NCBI GenBank assembly: GCA_045546695.1
Contig: JAZQDE010000051.1
Span: forward strand, 1 to 55,799
Origin: SIG424 sp045546695
GTDB lineage: Bacteria > Bacillota > Clostridia > UBA1212 > UBA1255
Direction of reading: 5' to 3'
DNA: 55,799 bases
Part shown: positions 23,787 through 32,544 of the stretch, in pieces
Layout of the letters: each line of letters begins with the position of its first letter
How positions within the stretch are numbered: the first letter of the stretch is position 1
Notes under the pieces: generated by a model
What the model saw: the letters and a program-made list of their open reading frames with translations, nothing else
Database searches by the model: none
Told to the model about the DNA's origin: nothing
Program-made: the position numbers and the translations under genes

Positions 23787-25649
23787 ATGTTCAGAAAAAA
23801 AATATATCTTATCCCCGTACTTTCAGTGTTGCTTTTAGTCCTTGTTATTGCTGCGGGTTGTGATGTTTTCAATTCAAATGGCACAATCAATAAATCTACC
23901 GATACGACCGGGACGAAACCGATTTTTTCAGATCTTGGCGGTGTTTTCACCGGTACAATGACGCTTGAGATGTCTCTTCCGGATGAGTTTGCAGACTCGG
24001 GATATGATATTTGCTATACTCTGAACAATTCCATCCCCGACTGGCTTTCTGAATCATACAAAGACCCGATCGAGCTTCCCTGCAACGAGAGCATCGAGAC
24101 TGAATTCGGTGATGAAAAATACGATATCAACGTTACGATTGTAAGAGCTGCCTGCTTTGATTCAAACGGAGAAATTGTCGGCGAGGTTCAGACAGCCACG
24201 TACATCCAGGTGCCGGACAAAGATCGTTTTTCAATGCCTGTTGTTTCTCTCGTTACTGAAGATGAGAATCTGTACGACAAAAAGTTCGGTATTATGGCGC
24301 CCGGCAACACGTCAAACAAAGGCAAAGAATGGGAGCGTCCGGTACACGTCAGTTTTATTGAAACAAATGGCAAACTTGCTATATCTCAGGATGCCGGAAT
24401 CCGTCTTTTCGGCAACAGTTCAAGAGGTCTTGCTCAGAAGTCACTCAGAATAACAGCGCGCAAGCCTTCATATTTTGATTCAGATATTTTCAGCGGCGGT
24501 GGTAAATTCTACCACAACCTTTTCCCCGGCAGGCTCGACGGAAACGGCAACGAGCTTGCTGTATACGACTCCTTTATTCTGAGAAACGGCGGTAACGACT
24601 CCTTCTTTTCCGGTACAGAGGGACACCGTTCTACATTTATGCGTGACGGTCTTGCCTATATTATCGGCAGTAAGGCGTCAGAGCACGTTGACGGCATGGC
24701 TTACAGACCTGTAGTTGTTCTCCTTAATGGTGAGTACTACGGCGTGCTTAATATGCGTGAGCGCAACGATGAACATTTCATCGAGAATATGTATGGTATC
24801 GAAGACACTGACAATATCACCATGATATCAAACGAGCTGGATACTTCTCTTGGCGGACGTTATGACGGTATGTGGTTCTATTATGTGCTTGACAATGGCC
24901 GCGAAACTGAACTAGATGCTCTTCGCAATTTCTTTGATGATATTCTGCATGGTCTATATACTTACGAAGAGGCTTCGAAGTACATAGACATGGAAAATGT
25001 CATGGAGTATTACGCTATCAACCTGTTTATCTGTAATACCGACTGGCCACATAACAATCTTCGTATCTGGCGATACACAGGCAAATATGATCCCGAAAAT
25101 GAAATGACTGACGGTAAGTGGCGCTTTATGTTCAAGGACCAGGATTTGTCTATGTCACGATATACGGTAGGCTCCAATCACGGCATGCCTGTTGAGCTTT
25201 ACAACGCGGCAGATGCTTCTAACTTCAAGTTCACATTAGTCAATTATATTGACTTCGGCAAGTCTAATGGCCTGCCCTCAATCTCCGATGAAAAGTATCC
25301 CGACTCTTTATACACACAGGGTCTTTTCCACTTCTGCCTGCAGAATGACGGTTTCCGGAAAGCTTTTTATGATTATTGTGTTAAGCTTGCCACAGAAATC
25401 TGGCCGGCAGATAAGCTCACCTCACAAATCGAAAAATCATACAAAGCTATCAAAAATGAGATGAAGCTTGCTATGTTTGAAAAGTCTTTTGGTGAGCATT
25501 TCTGGGAAGCCGACCTTAATTATGCTGAGTGGACGGAAGCTTCAATCGGCGATTCACGTCACTCTCTGCTTTACTGGGCAAAGAACCGTACAGGTGAAGA
25601 CGGATACTTCCTGCAGTATCTCGACGACATTATGGAATACTACGAATAA
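23787..25649 (+). CDS. CotH-like kinase-fold lipoprotein (620 aa)
   Basis: The signal peptide ends in VIAAGC with lipid-modified Cys25, so it is an extracellular lipoprotein. Residues of about 45-150 look like a chitobiase C-terminal-type beta-sandwich (FTGTMTLEMSLP..YDICYTLNNSIP). The CotH domain follows: IRLFGNSSRGLAQKSLRI, FILRNGGND, YYGVLNMRERNDEHFIE, NLFICNTDWPHNNLRIW and WRFMFKDQDLSMSRY (probable metal-binding D-x-D). In spore formers CotH is an atypical kinase of coat proteins; in other Clostridia CotH domains occur on surface proteins and cellulosomal components. The divergent operon of sugar enzymes suggests a surface role here. It is convergent with the YdbC gene, the stops being 2 bp apart. 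Confidence 0.85.
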   Translation: MFRKKIYLIPVLSVLLLVLVIAAGCDVFNSNGTINKSTDTTGTKPIFSDLGGVFTGTMTLEMSLPDEFADSGYDICYTLNNSIPDWLSESYKDPIELPCNESIETEFGDEKYDINVTIVRAACFDSNGEIVGEVQTATYIQVPDKDRFSMPVVSLVTEDENLYDKKFGIMAPGNTSNKGKEWERPVHVSFIETNGKLAISQDAGIRLFGNSSRGLAQKSLRITARKPSYFDSDIFSGGGKFYHNLFPGRLDGNGNELAVYDSFILRNGGNDSFFSGTEGHRSTFMRDGLAYIIGSKASEHVDGMAYRPVVVLLNGEYYGVLNMRERNDEHFIENMYGIEDTDNITMISNELDTSLGGRYDGMWFYYVLDNGRETELDALRNFFDDILHGLYTYEEASKYIDMENVMEYYAINLFICNTDWPHNNLRIWRYTGKYDPENEMTDGKWRFMFKDQDLSMSRYTVGSNHGMPVELYNAADASNFKFTLVNYIDFGKSNGLPSISDEKYPDSLYTQGLFHFCLQNDGFRKAFYDYCVKLATEIWPADKLTSQIEKSYKAIKNEMKLAMFEKSFGEHFWEADLNYAEWTEASIGDSRHSLLYWAKNRTGEDGYFLQYLDDIMEYYE

Positions 25650-25651
25650 TT

Positions 25652-26206
25652 TTACGCAGACTCCTCGCTTAACTCCCGGTTGCCTTCAATAACCGGAGTA
25701 GGCTCGGTTGACATATCATCAAGTGGCATAAACTCAGGCAGATCGTCAACAGACGGTCTGCTTTCTGTTTGCTCACATTCCGGTTGTTTGACTGCCGGGT
25801 TTTCCCCCGCCGGCTGTTCGACTGCCGGTTGTTCGACTGATATCTGCACAGTGGTCTGAACGTGTTGTGTGTTTTCTGTGGGTTGTATATTTTCAATTGT
25901 CGAATGCGATGTTGGCATGCGGAAAGTAGCCGTGCGAACCTGTTCTATTTCATAATCATCAATAAGCCTCATATCAATGTTTTTCAGCAGATTAACCAAA
26001 GCCTGAACCTCGCTTCTCGTCAGCGTTATACCCCTTCGCATTTGCTGCTTTGTGCTATTCCAGTCTCTGATATCGAGTTTGAACAAACCATTATTCCATT
26101 TAATGATGTTTGCTTGTTTTGACCAACCATTTTTGCCTTTAGACAGGTCTCCGAGTGTCATTTTAATAACGTACTTGAAATGTACGTGTTCTTGATTGTT
26201 TTCCAT
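25652..26206 (-). CDS. YdbC/PC4-like ssDNA-binding protein with low-complexity tail (184 aa)
   Basis: Residues of about 10-75 match the bacterial PC4-like YdbC domain: GWSKQANIIKWNNGLFKLDIRDW then RRGITLTRSEVQALVNLL. PC4 domains bind single-stranded DNA as dimers. Known YdbC proteins stop at about 75 residues; here 110 more form an acidic, Gln/Pro/Thr-rich tail (residues 75-184) including imperfect repeats of VEQPA. That layout recalls SSB, which has a folded DNA-binding domain and a disordered tail, but the SSB tip DDDIPF is absent. AGGAGG precedes the ATG, and the gene has its own promoter. Confidence 0.75.
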   Translation of the reverse strand: MENNQEHVHFKYVIKMTLGDLSKGKNGWSKQANIIKWNNGLFKLDIRDWNSTKQQMRRGITLTRSEVQALVNLLKNIDMRLIDDYEIEQVRTATFRMPTSHSTIENIQPTENTQHVQTTVQISVEQPAVEQPAGENPAVKQPECEQTESRPSVDDLPEFMPLDDMSTEPTPVIEGNRELSEESA

Positions 26207-26298
26207 TTACTTTTCCTCCTTGTAAATTGACATAGTTATATTGTCTTTTACATGAGTAACGAAAATCGGGAAAACATCGCTCATTTAAAAGTGTTCGG

Positions 26299-26342
26299 AT
26301 TATACATTACATTTAGTTTTTCGTCAAAATTTCCCGGGAAAT
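26299..26342 (-). promoter_or_regulatory. Promoter of the YdbC gene with adjacent palindrome
   Basis: Minus-strand TTGACG (26327-26322), a 17-bp spacer and TATAAT (26304-26299). Immediately upstream, 1 bp away, is the perfect 14-bp palindrome ATTTCCCGGGAAAT (26329-26342), a possible activator or repressor site. It also lies just past the stop of the AEC gene but lacks a T-tract, so it is a poor terminator. The leader is about 85 nt. Confidence 0.65.
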
Positions 26343-26351
26343 ATTCATTTT

Positions 26352-27302
26352 TCACAGCGGGATTGCTTGTGTGATAAAAAGCACAAGCGGTACAGTGATG
26401 ATATTCAGAAGAACGCACGAAAAAGTCATGGCGCTTCCGAAGTTATAGTCAAGATCATATTCTTTATAAAACATAGTCATAGCAACGCCCGGTGATACTG
26501 CAAAAATTACTGTAGCTACGTCTATGTATTCCATAGGCATGAAGTTTGCAAGTCGCAAAATTATATTCACTGTTATTGGCAAGATAAAACATCTTCCAAC
26601 AAGAAAGAAATATGACATCTTATCCCTGAATACCTTGCCAAAACTGATTGTAGCAAGTGTCATCCCTAAAAACAGCATTGCAAGATACGATACGCTATTA
26701 CCGAGCGCCGCAAATGACGGCTCTATAATTGACGGTAGACTGACACCGCAGAACTTCAATATAAAGCAAAGAACGTATACTATCGTAACAGCAGGCAGTG
26801 GAAATCTTATTTTTTCTTCAGGCGGTCTTAATTTGTTTGCGCCTCTTGTAACAAGAAAAATACCAAGTGTCCATGTGATTATTTCTGTACCAAAGCCAAG
26901 GATAGTGCAACTGAGCACACCGCTGTCTCCGAACATCAACTTGCAAACCGGCATTCCGACAAATATGCTGTTTGTTGAATAAAGAAGTGGCATCAGAACA
27001 TACTTACGTTTGTCATCTATTTTGAATATTTTCGCAAGTAGCAAACCTGTCAGTAGCAGTATCAGACAAACTACAATGCTTGTGAAAAACAGTGATTTTC
27101 GTTCAAGTATTTTTTCAACAGTAACGTTATCAGATAAAAGTGTGGACATTATCCAGACAGGCATAACAAGCTTTGTAACAATATGGGCAAGATAACTTCC
27201 TGTTTCCTTTTTTACATAACCGGTCTTCATTGTCACAAAACCAATTGCAACAAAGAATGTCAATATAGATATTGCTTTAAAAGCCGCCAGTGCGCTGTCC
27301 AT
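26352..27302 (-). CDS. AEC family transporter (316 aa)
   Basis: Auxin efflux carrier fold: about ten hydrophobic segments in two repeats. The N-terminal half includes VTKLVMPVWIMSTLL (crossover helix with the conserved Pro), STNSIFVGMPV and LGFGTEIITWTLG; the C-terminal half includes ILRLANFMPMEYIDVATVIFAVSPG. Members export or import small organic acids such as malonate or malate; the substrate is unknown. It begins after the helicase operon and has its own promoter at 27362-27390. Confidence 0.87.
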   Translation of the reverse strand: MDSALAAFKAISILTFFVAIGFVTMKTGYVKKETGSYLAHIVTKLVMPVWIMSTLLSDNVTVEKILERKSLFFTSIVVCLILLLTGLLLAKIFKIDDKRKYVLMPLLYSTNSIFVGMPVCKLMFGDSGVLSCTILGFGTEIITWTLGIFLVTRGANKLRPPEEKIRFPLPAVTIVYVLCFILKFCGVSLPSIIEPSFAALGNSVSYLAMLFLGMTLATISFGKVFRDKMSYFFLVGRCFILPITVNIILRLANFMPMEYIDVATVIFAVSPGVAMTMFYKEYDLDYNFGSAMTFSCVLLNIITVPLVLFITQAIPL

Positions 27303-27361
27303 TAAATCTCACTGTCCATTTCTGTAAAATCATTTAAATTGCTTCTTTTGTAACGGCGTGA

Positions 27362-27390
27362 ATTTTAGCACAGCGACTATTACATGTCAA
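27362..27390 (-). promoter_or_regulatory. Promoter of the AEC transporter gene
   Basis: Minus-strand TTGACA (27390-27385), a 17-bp spacer and TAAAAT (27367-27362). The -35 box overlaps the last codons of the helicase gene. Confidence 0.7.
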
Positions 27391-29641
27391 CGAAACAAGC
27401 CTCATCCCACGAGTTTATGCAATCAGTCATCCCTTTTATGTCAAGCACACCATACGCAAAGCCTTTGCATACAAGTTCGTGCGGCACATATTCATCGTAC
27501 TTTTCAAAGACGGGATTCTCCTTCGGATATATGAGACTCAACGGATCAATCTCCTTATTTGCCTCCCCCTTCAGAACTTGATAAAACTCATGCGCCGTTG
27601 CCTTCATTGTAAACTGTATAAAATATGGTCTTGATGAACTCAACCCCTTGAGAGTAAGTTTGTCTGAACACTTAATCTTAAGGAAACGTTCCATTGCAAA
27701 AAATGCGTACGTACCTATCCAGGGAAATAAGCACCACATATCTCCTCCGAGATTTATAAGTGGCGTCTTTGTAAGCGTAGATACTCTAGCCGCCTGCCTT
27801 GCTTCACCGAGCCTTATATACGCATTCTTCATAAGATATGGGTAAGTCTTGTCTTCATCTAAAACAGCCCTCATTTTCTGAAGTATCTTTGTATGAATAT
27901 CTCCGGGACAAAGACCGAAAAACGCCGGAACGATGCCCTTTACCTTTGTACAATATACAACGTGTTTTTTGTGATCAACTTCGTCAACAACCCATACGTG
28001 CCCTGCGATAGCAATCTTGTCACCCGGCGGCGGTGGTTTTACGATTGTACCGATCTCTGTTGATTCAGACCTGACTGTATATTCTTCATTTTCCTGAAAA
28101 ACAGCATAGAACCTGAACGAATTTATCACCCGCTCGCCGCCAAGACCTACAATAAGGCCTCCCTCATCTGTCCTTTGTATATGGTCTATCTCTATAAGAT
28201 GCCTTAAAAGTACTTTATAATCATCCTGCGTAATTCTGTAAAAAACAGGTAGCGAAAGTACTTTTGATGCAAGTTGCGCGGCTGACATCTCACCACAAGA
28301 AGCTAAAGTCGCCATTGTCTGATGATATAGCAAACTATAAGGAAGTTTGCCCAGTTTTGTTGGTTCGACCCATTTTTCTTCTATATAGAGCTGCAAAAGA
28401 GCAATTCCTTGTAGAAGCTTCCATGGAACAGTCTCCGGCAACATAGCCCTTGCCTCCGGCTCATCTTCTCTCATCACGAACCACATTTCGGGCGGTAAAT
28501 CACGCCTGCCGGTCCTTCCAAGTCTTTGTAAAAATGATGAAACTGTGGCCGGCGCATCTATCTGAAACGCCCTTTCAAGCCTTCCTATATCTATGCCAAG
28601 TTCTAAGGTAGCGGTCGTGACTGTTGTCTGTACTTCGTCTTCATCCTTCATGATATCTTCGGCCGTTTCTCTGTATGAAGCCGATAAATTACCATGATGA
28701 ATGAGAAATCTGTCTTTATCATTATTTATCTCACAGTACTGCCTTAGTGTGGCGGTAACTGTCTCAGCTTCTTCTCTTGAATTTACAAAAACAAGACATT
28801 TCTTGTTTTTCGTATGTTCATAGATATAACCAAGCCCCGGATCTGCTTCTTTGGGAGCATCATCACTTTTTATATCAAGCGGCGCCGACCACTCGTCAGT
28901 ATCGTAATTTTCTTCTGTTTCTTCTGTTTCTTCTGTTTGCTTTGAAACGTAGAAATGCTCCATTGATATGCGCCATTTTGCTGATTTAGCTGCGATATCC
29001 GGCACTGCCGTCCTGCGGCCTGTACCAACAGCTAAAAATTCAGCAGTCTTCTCAATATCACCCACTGTAGCAGACAGCCCGATTCTTCTTGGGATAACGC
29101 CGGCAATGCGTGACAAACGCTCAATCAGACACATCGTCTGGCCACCTCTGTCGCCTCTTAACAGAGAGTGAACTTCATCAATTACAATAAATCTCAGGTC
29201 ACAAAACAGCCTTGATATGTACGAGTGTTTGTGCATAAGAAGTGCCTCTAAAGACTCCGGTGTAATTTGCAGTATACCTGACGGATTCTTAAGACATTTT
29301 TCCTTTTGTGATTGAGAAACGTCCCCGTGCCAATGCCATACGGGAATATCTGCATCTTTACACAGATCATTCAGTCTTGAAAACTGGTCGTTTATCAGTG
29401 CTTTCAAAGGCCCAATGTAGATGGCACCGATTGACTTTGGCATATTTTCACAGAACAATGTCAATATCGGAAAAAAAGCTGCTTCTGTCTTGCCTGATGC
29501 CGTGCCGGCACAAAGCAGCAGATTGTCATCACTGTTGAAAATAACGTCTCCTGCCGCGACCTGAACAGACCTTAATTGCTGCCATGCGTTTTCATATATA
29601 AAATCTTGTATAAAAGGAGCATAACGCTCAAAAACGCCCAT
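27380..29641 (-). CDS. Lhr-like superfamily 2 helicase, BrxHI-like (753 aa)
   Basis: A DExH helicase: motif I AGTASGKTE (45-53), Ia GPLKALINDQ, Ib ITPESLEALL, motif II DEVH (155-158), motif III SAT (190-192), and in RecA domain 2 IHHGNLSA, TLELGIDIG and QRLGRTGRR. A winged-helix region and a C-terminal beta-rich domain follow, as in Lhr. An acidic spacer (TEETEETEE) encoded by three 9-bp repeats interrupts the RecA linker. Helicases of this length occur in type 2 BREX clusters as BrxHI, paired with BrxD, and a BrxD-like ATPase is indeed the adjacent gene (13 bp). Likely a DNA or DNA-RNA unwinding motor of the TerB_N/ATPase/helicase system. Confidence 0.88.
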   Translation of the reverse strand: MGVFERYAPFIQDFIYENAWQQLRSVQVAAGDVIFNSDDNLLLCAGTASGKTEAAFFPILTLFCENMPKSIGAIYIGPLKALINDQFSRLNDLCKDADIPVWHWHGDVSQSQKEKCLKNPSGILQITPESLEALLMHKHSYISRLFCDLRFIVIDEVHSLLRGDRGGQTMCLIERLSRIAGVIPRRIGLSATVGDIEKTAEFLAVGTGRRTAVPDIAAKSAKWRISMEHFYVSKQTEETEETEENYDTDEWSAPLDIKSDDAPKEADPGLGYIYEHTKNKKCLVFVNSREEAETVTATLRQYCEINNDKDRFLIHHGNLSASYRETAEDIMKDEDEVQTTVTTATLELGIDIGRLERAFQIDAPATVSSFLQRLGRTGRRDLPPEMWFVMREDEPEARAMLPETVPWKLLQGIALLQLYIEEKWVEPTKLGKLPYSLLYHQTMATLASCGEMSAAQLASKVLSLPVFYRITQDDYKVLLRHLIEIDHIQRTDEGGLIVGLGGERVINSFRFYAVFQENEEYTVRSESTEIGTIVKPPPPGDKIAIAGHVWVVDEVDHKKHVVYCTKVKGIVPAFFGLCPGDIHTKILQKMRAVLDEDKTYPYLMKNAYIRLGEARQAARVSTLTKTPLINLGGDMWCLFPWIGTYAFFAMERFLKIKCSDKLTLKGLSSSRPYFIQFTMKATAHEFYQVLKGEANKEIDPLSLIYPKENPVFEKYDEYVPHELVCKGFAYGVLDIKGMTDCINSWDEACFVDM

Positions 29642-29654
29642 TTAAGCCTCCTTA

Positions 29655-30971
29655 TCAGACCTCAAACTCTGCAAACTCCATATGAATTGCCTCTTCGCAG
29701 ACTTGCGCCTGCGCATACGAAAAATCTTCTGATTTAAGAAGTGCGGCAGGATTTATTTCCGGATTCTGGTATACAATATCCAACAATTCTATAAAATCAC
29801 GTATAATCTCCCTTGGCGTGATATGTGTGTCTGCACCAACCCGCTCATACTCAATCTTAATAAATGAGATCAGATCATCTTGTCTCAATCTCGGTGTGTA
29901 TTCAAAAAGCTGTGAATGAATGTCTGTAAGCTTCTCTGTCAGTACAAGCATCTGTTCGTAAGTAAGAGGAGCAAGCTTTATTACGGGGGCCAGCATGTCG
30001 CTCACATCTTTTGTGGCAAAACGACCTTCAGCAAGCCGTGATCTCAGCGCCTCGTAGCTGTATATCCCTCTTCTTTGGTCCTCTATGCATTGCGGAGTAC
30101 CACACATAATAATGCCAAGATAAGATGCCTTGCCCTGCAGTGCATCGTTGTACATCGTAAGAATCTTTTCATAATTGTACTGCCTTGTAATGCTCTGCGG
30201 AATCTTGTATATGTTTACAAGTTCATCAATCATAATCATAAGGCCACTATAGCCTGCGAGCTTAAGGAAAGTTGCAAAAAGCTTTATATATTCGTACCAG
30301 TCTTCGTCAGTAATAATTATATTTACTCCAAGCTCCTGCTTTACCTCTGTCTTTGTGGAATATTCGCCTCTGAACCACTTAACCACACGTGACTTCATGT
30401 CATCGTCGCCATTAACATATGACTTATAATACAAATCAAGAAGTCTTGCAAAATCAAAGCCATGAACCATCTCGCTGAGCGAATTAATCACAGAATAAAT
30501 CTCTTTACCTACCCTGTCAGATAGCTCCTGCGAGCCGATTTCAATCCCTTCGCGACTAATCACATCGCTTTGTATATTATTGATCCATCTGTCAAGAATC
30601 AATGTGAGCGCACCGCCCTCAGGCTTTGTCTTTGTAGACATATTCTTAATCAGTTCCTTATAAGTCGCAAGTCCCTGCCCCTTAGCTCCCTGAAGGCGTC
30701 TTTCCGGTGAAAGGTCGCAATCAACCACGACAAAGTTACGGTCCATAACGTATGTCCTCATTGTTTGTAGAAGAAAACTCTTTCCGCTACCATATTTTCC
30801 CATAATGAAACGAAAAGTCGCTCCGCCGTCTGCGACAATATCTATGTCGTGTAAAAGAGCTGTAATTTCTCTGTCTCTGCCTACGGTAATATATGGCAAT
30901 CCAACTCTCGGCACAACGCCGCCTTTTAATGAATTTATAACTGTAGATGCAATTCTCTTTGGTATTTTCAT
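29655..30971 (-). CDS. BrxD-like AAA/ORC-type ATPase, DUF2791 family (438 aa)
   Basis: A STAND/ORC-like ATPase. Motifs: Walker A GKYGSGKS (58-65), an LSPERRLQG region after the first strand, Walker B LMIMIDE (244-250) and a sensor-like IIMCGTP. A C-terminal winged-helix-like stretch with ITPREIIRDFIELLDI is typical of BrxD/DUF2791. In BREX type 2 this family sits next to the Lhr-like helicase, but no PglX, PglZ or other BREX gene is present. It overlaps the TerB_N gene by 4 bp (ATGA) and precedes the helicase by 13 bp, so the three proteins are probably made in one complex. Confidence 0.85.
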   Translation of the reverse strand: MKIPKRIASTVINSLKGGVVPRVGLPYITVGRDREITALLHDIDIVADGGATFRFIMGKYGSGKSFLLQTMRTYVMDRNFVVVDCDLSPERRLQGAKGQGLATYKELIKNMSTKTKPEGGALTLILDRWINNIQSDVISREGIEIGSQELSDRVGKEIYSVINSLSEMVHGFDFARLLDLYYKSYVNGDDDMKSRVVKWFRGEYSTKTEVKQELGVNIIITDEDWYEYIKLFATFLKLAGYSGLMIMIDELVNIYKIPQSITRQYNYEKILTMYNDALQGKASYLGIIMCGTPQCIEDQRRGIYSYEALRSRLAEGRFATKDVSDMLAPVIKLAPLTYEQMLVLTEKLTDIHSQLFEYTPRLRQDDLISFIKIEYERVGADTHITPREIIRDFIELLDIVYQNPEINPAALLKSEDFSYAQAQVCEEAIHMEFAEFEV

Positions 30972-32479
30972 AAGTTAACAAGTCCTTTCAAATCCTCAAT
31001 GTAGTCCTCAATCAATTCTGCGTTATTACCATCGGTAATCACTACCGTATCCTGAAAAGTATCAAATAACTTTTCGTTTATATTATCGACGATAACCGAT
31101 AATAAAAGTTTATTTTCCCTTAAAAAGTCGTTATATTTTTCATTGTTTATAAGCTTTTTTATAAGCTTTACCTCAATGTCATCAAGCAGATCGCTGTGAA
31201 ATAATTCCTCCGGTTCATTTTCACAGGGTAAGTCATTTTCACATGATATATCCTCTTCTACAATCAACTTATGCATAGTAATATCAGCCGCCGCACGTAT
31301 ATCTCCGAGCAGCGATACGTCGATTGTAATCTTCGGCTTTAGCAGCTCCTGTTGCCTGTGCTTATATGCTATTATGGCGTCATGTACGTGAACCTTATAC
31401 TCATTTGGAATCTCAGGTTCATTCTTAAACGGCCGGGCCTTCAATTCTGTTCTGAGATGATGGTCCATGAATTTGACAAACATTTTTATAGGTTTGCCTG
31501 GAAGAATCTGGTCGTAACTTCTCAGATACCATCTGTTGTCCTTGCATGACAATTGGTATAATTCATTGCCATATGTGTATTCCTTAATCCTTTCCTTCTG
31601 ATAAAACACAGCACCGCTGAACAGATGAACAGGCACTGTATCAACAGGTGAAAACAACTCCTCTAAGAGAGATTTATTCTCAGCTTTTTTTGCGACATAC
31701 AGCCTGCGATAAGCATCGCACATCACCTGCTTATACATGCCTTCACTTTTCTGATATCCCGGAGAGGATTTAATATCCATAACTGAACTGGCACAGATAG
31801 CATCGAATAACTCCTCGTCACAGCACGATATATCCAGAAGCTTCCAGCGAACCTTATGCCTTGCAAGCTGTGGCAACTTATCAAGATAACTTATATCCAG
31901 ATTGTAATATGCAACAAAATCTCTGTACCATGTGTTCAGATATGATGTTAATTGATAAAAACCGGAAAACCTATCATATATTTTCACTAATTCACAAAAC
32001 GCACTCTGACTATCTTCAAAACCTATCAGATTCAATATCTCATATACGTAAAGCATCACAAAGGCCGGGATGTATTCTTCAATTATTCCGCTCTTTCGTA
32101 CTTTACTTCGCCATGTAAAGTACATACGCAGGTCTTTGTTACGCATGGATTGATAAGTAGGATATTTATATGAAATCAACTGTGTATCAGGCGGTCTATA
32201 GAAATCATCCTCAAAATCCGCCATGAAAATCCCCTGCCTGTAAAACAGCTCCTGCGGAGACATGCTGCCCTGCTGTAATATCTGCCGCATCTTAATAATC
32301 TTATCGGGAGTGTAATTATTAAGCTGCGAAGCTGTTTTAATAATAGGTTCTTCCTGATAGGAATCCGTATATAAACGATTTGTTTTTTCAGAATATGTCG
32401 CTACAGTATCATTAATTATATTAATAATACGGGCTCGTCTCGATTCATTATTTTGAACAGCATTCTGTGTGTGCGTCAT
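30968..32479 (-). CDS. TerB_N/TerB_C domain protein (503 aa)
   Basis: Residues of about 90-290 match the TerB N-terminal domain: PTYQSMRNKDLRMYFTWRSK, then FVMLYVYEILNLIGFEDSQS and TWYRDFVAYYNL. The C-terminal half (from about 330) has the TerB_C layout, with VSLLGDIRAAADITMHKLI and an acidic helical end (LIEDYIEDLKGLVNL). No central TerB acid domain is evident. Comparative work on Ter-associated stress systems has linked TerB_N/TerB_C proteins to ATPase and helicase partners in DNA processing. Here it is the first gene of such a triad, with a 4-bp overlap to the ATPase, its own promoter and a LexA-box-like dyad. Role inferred: scaffold or regulator of the complex. Confidence 0.85.
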   Translation of the reverse strand: MTHTQNAVQNNESRRARIINIINDTVATYSEKTNRLYTDSYQEEPIIKTASQLNNYTPDKIIKMRQILQQGSMSPQELFYRQGIFMADFEDDFYRPPDTQLISYKYPTYQSMRNKDLRMYFTWRSKVRKSGIIEEYIPAFVMLYVYEILNLIGFEDSQSAFCELVKIYDRFSGFYQLTSYLNTWYRDFVAYYNLDISYLDKLPQLARHKVRWKLLDISCCDEELFDAICASSVMDIKSSPGYQKSEGMYKQVMCDAYRRLYVAKKAENKSLLEELFSPVDTVPVHLFSGAVFYQKERIKEYTYGNELYQLSCKDNRWYLRSYDQILPGKPIKMFVKFMDHHLRTELKARPFKNEPEIPNEYKVHVHDAIIAYKHRQQELLKPKITIDVSLLGDIRAAADITMHKLIVEEDISCENDLPCENEPEELFHSDLLDDIEVKLIKKLINNEKYNDFLRENKLLLSVIVDNINEKLFDTFQDTVVITDGNNAELIEDYIEDLKGLVNL

Positions 32480-32515
32480 TCTGAAGATCCTTTCGTTTAT
32501 TTGTCGGTAGTTTCG

Positions 32516-32544
32516 ATTATACCACCACTTGTTCGTGTGTGCAA
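32516..32544 (-). promoter_or_regulatory. Promoter of the TerB_N/ATPase/helicase operon
   Basis: Minus-strand TTGCAC (32544-32539), a 17-bp spacer and TATAAT (32521-32516). AAAGGA is the ribosome site, about 8 nt before the ATG. Confidence 0.75.

Noticed and set aside
23787..25649. Spore coat assignment of the CotH protein
   Set aside because: It has a lipoprotein signal and an extra N-terminal beta domain, so an outer surface role is more likely; no coat genes are near.
27380..32479. A complete BREX system
   Set aside because: Only BrxD-like and BrxHI-like proteins are present; PglX, PglZ, PglW/BrxC-type genes are absent from both sides.
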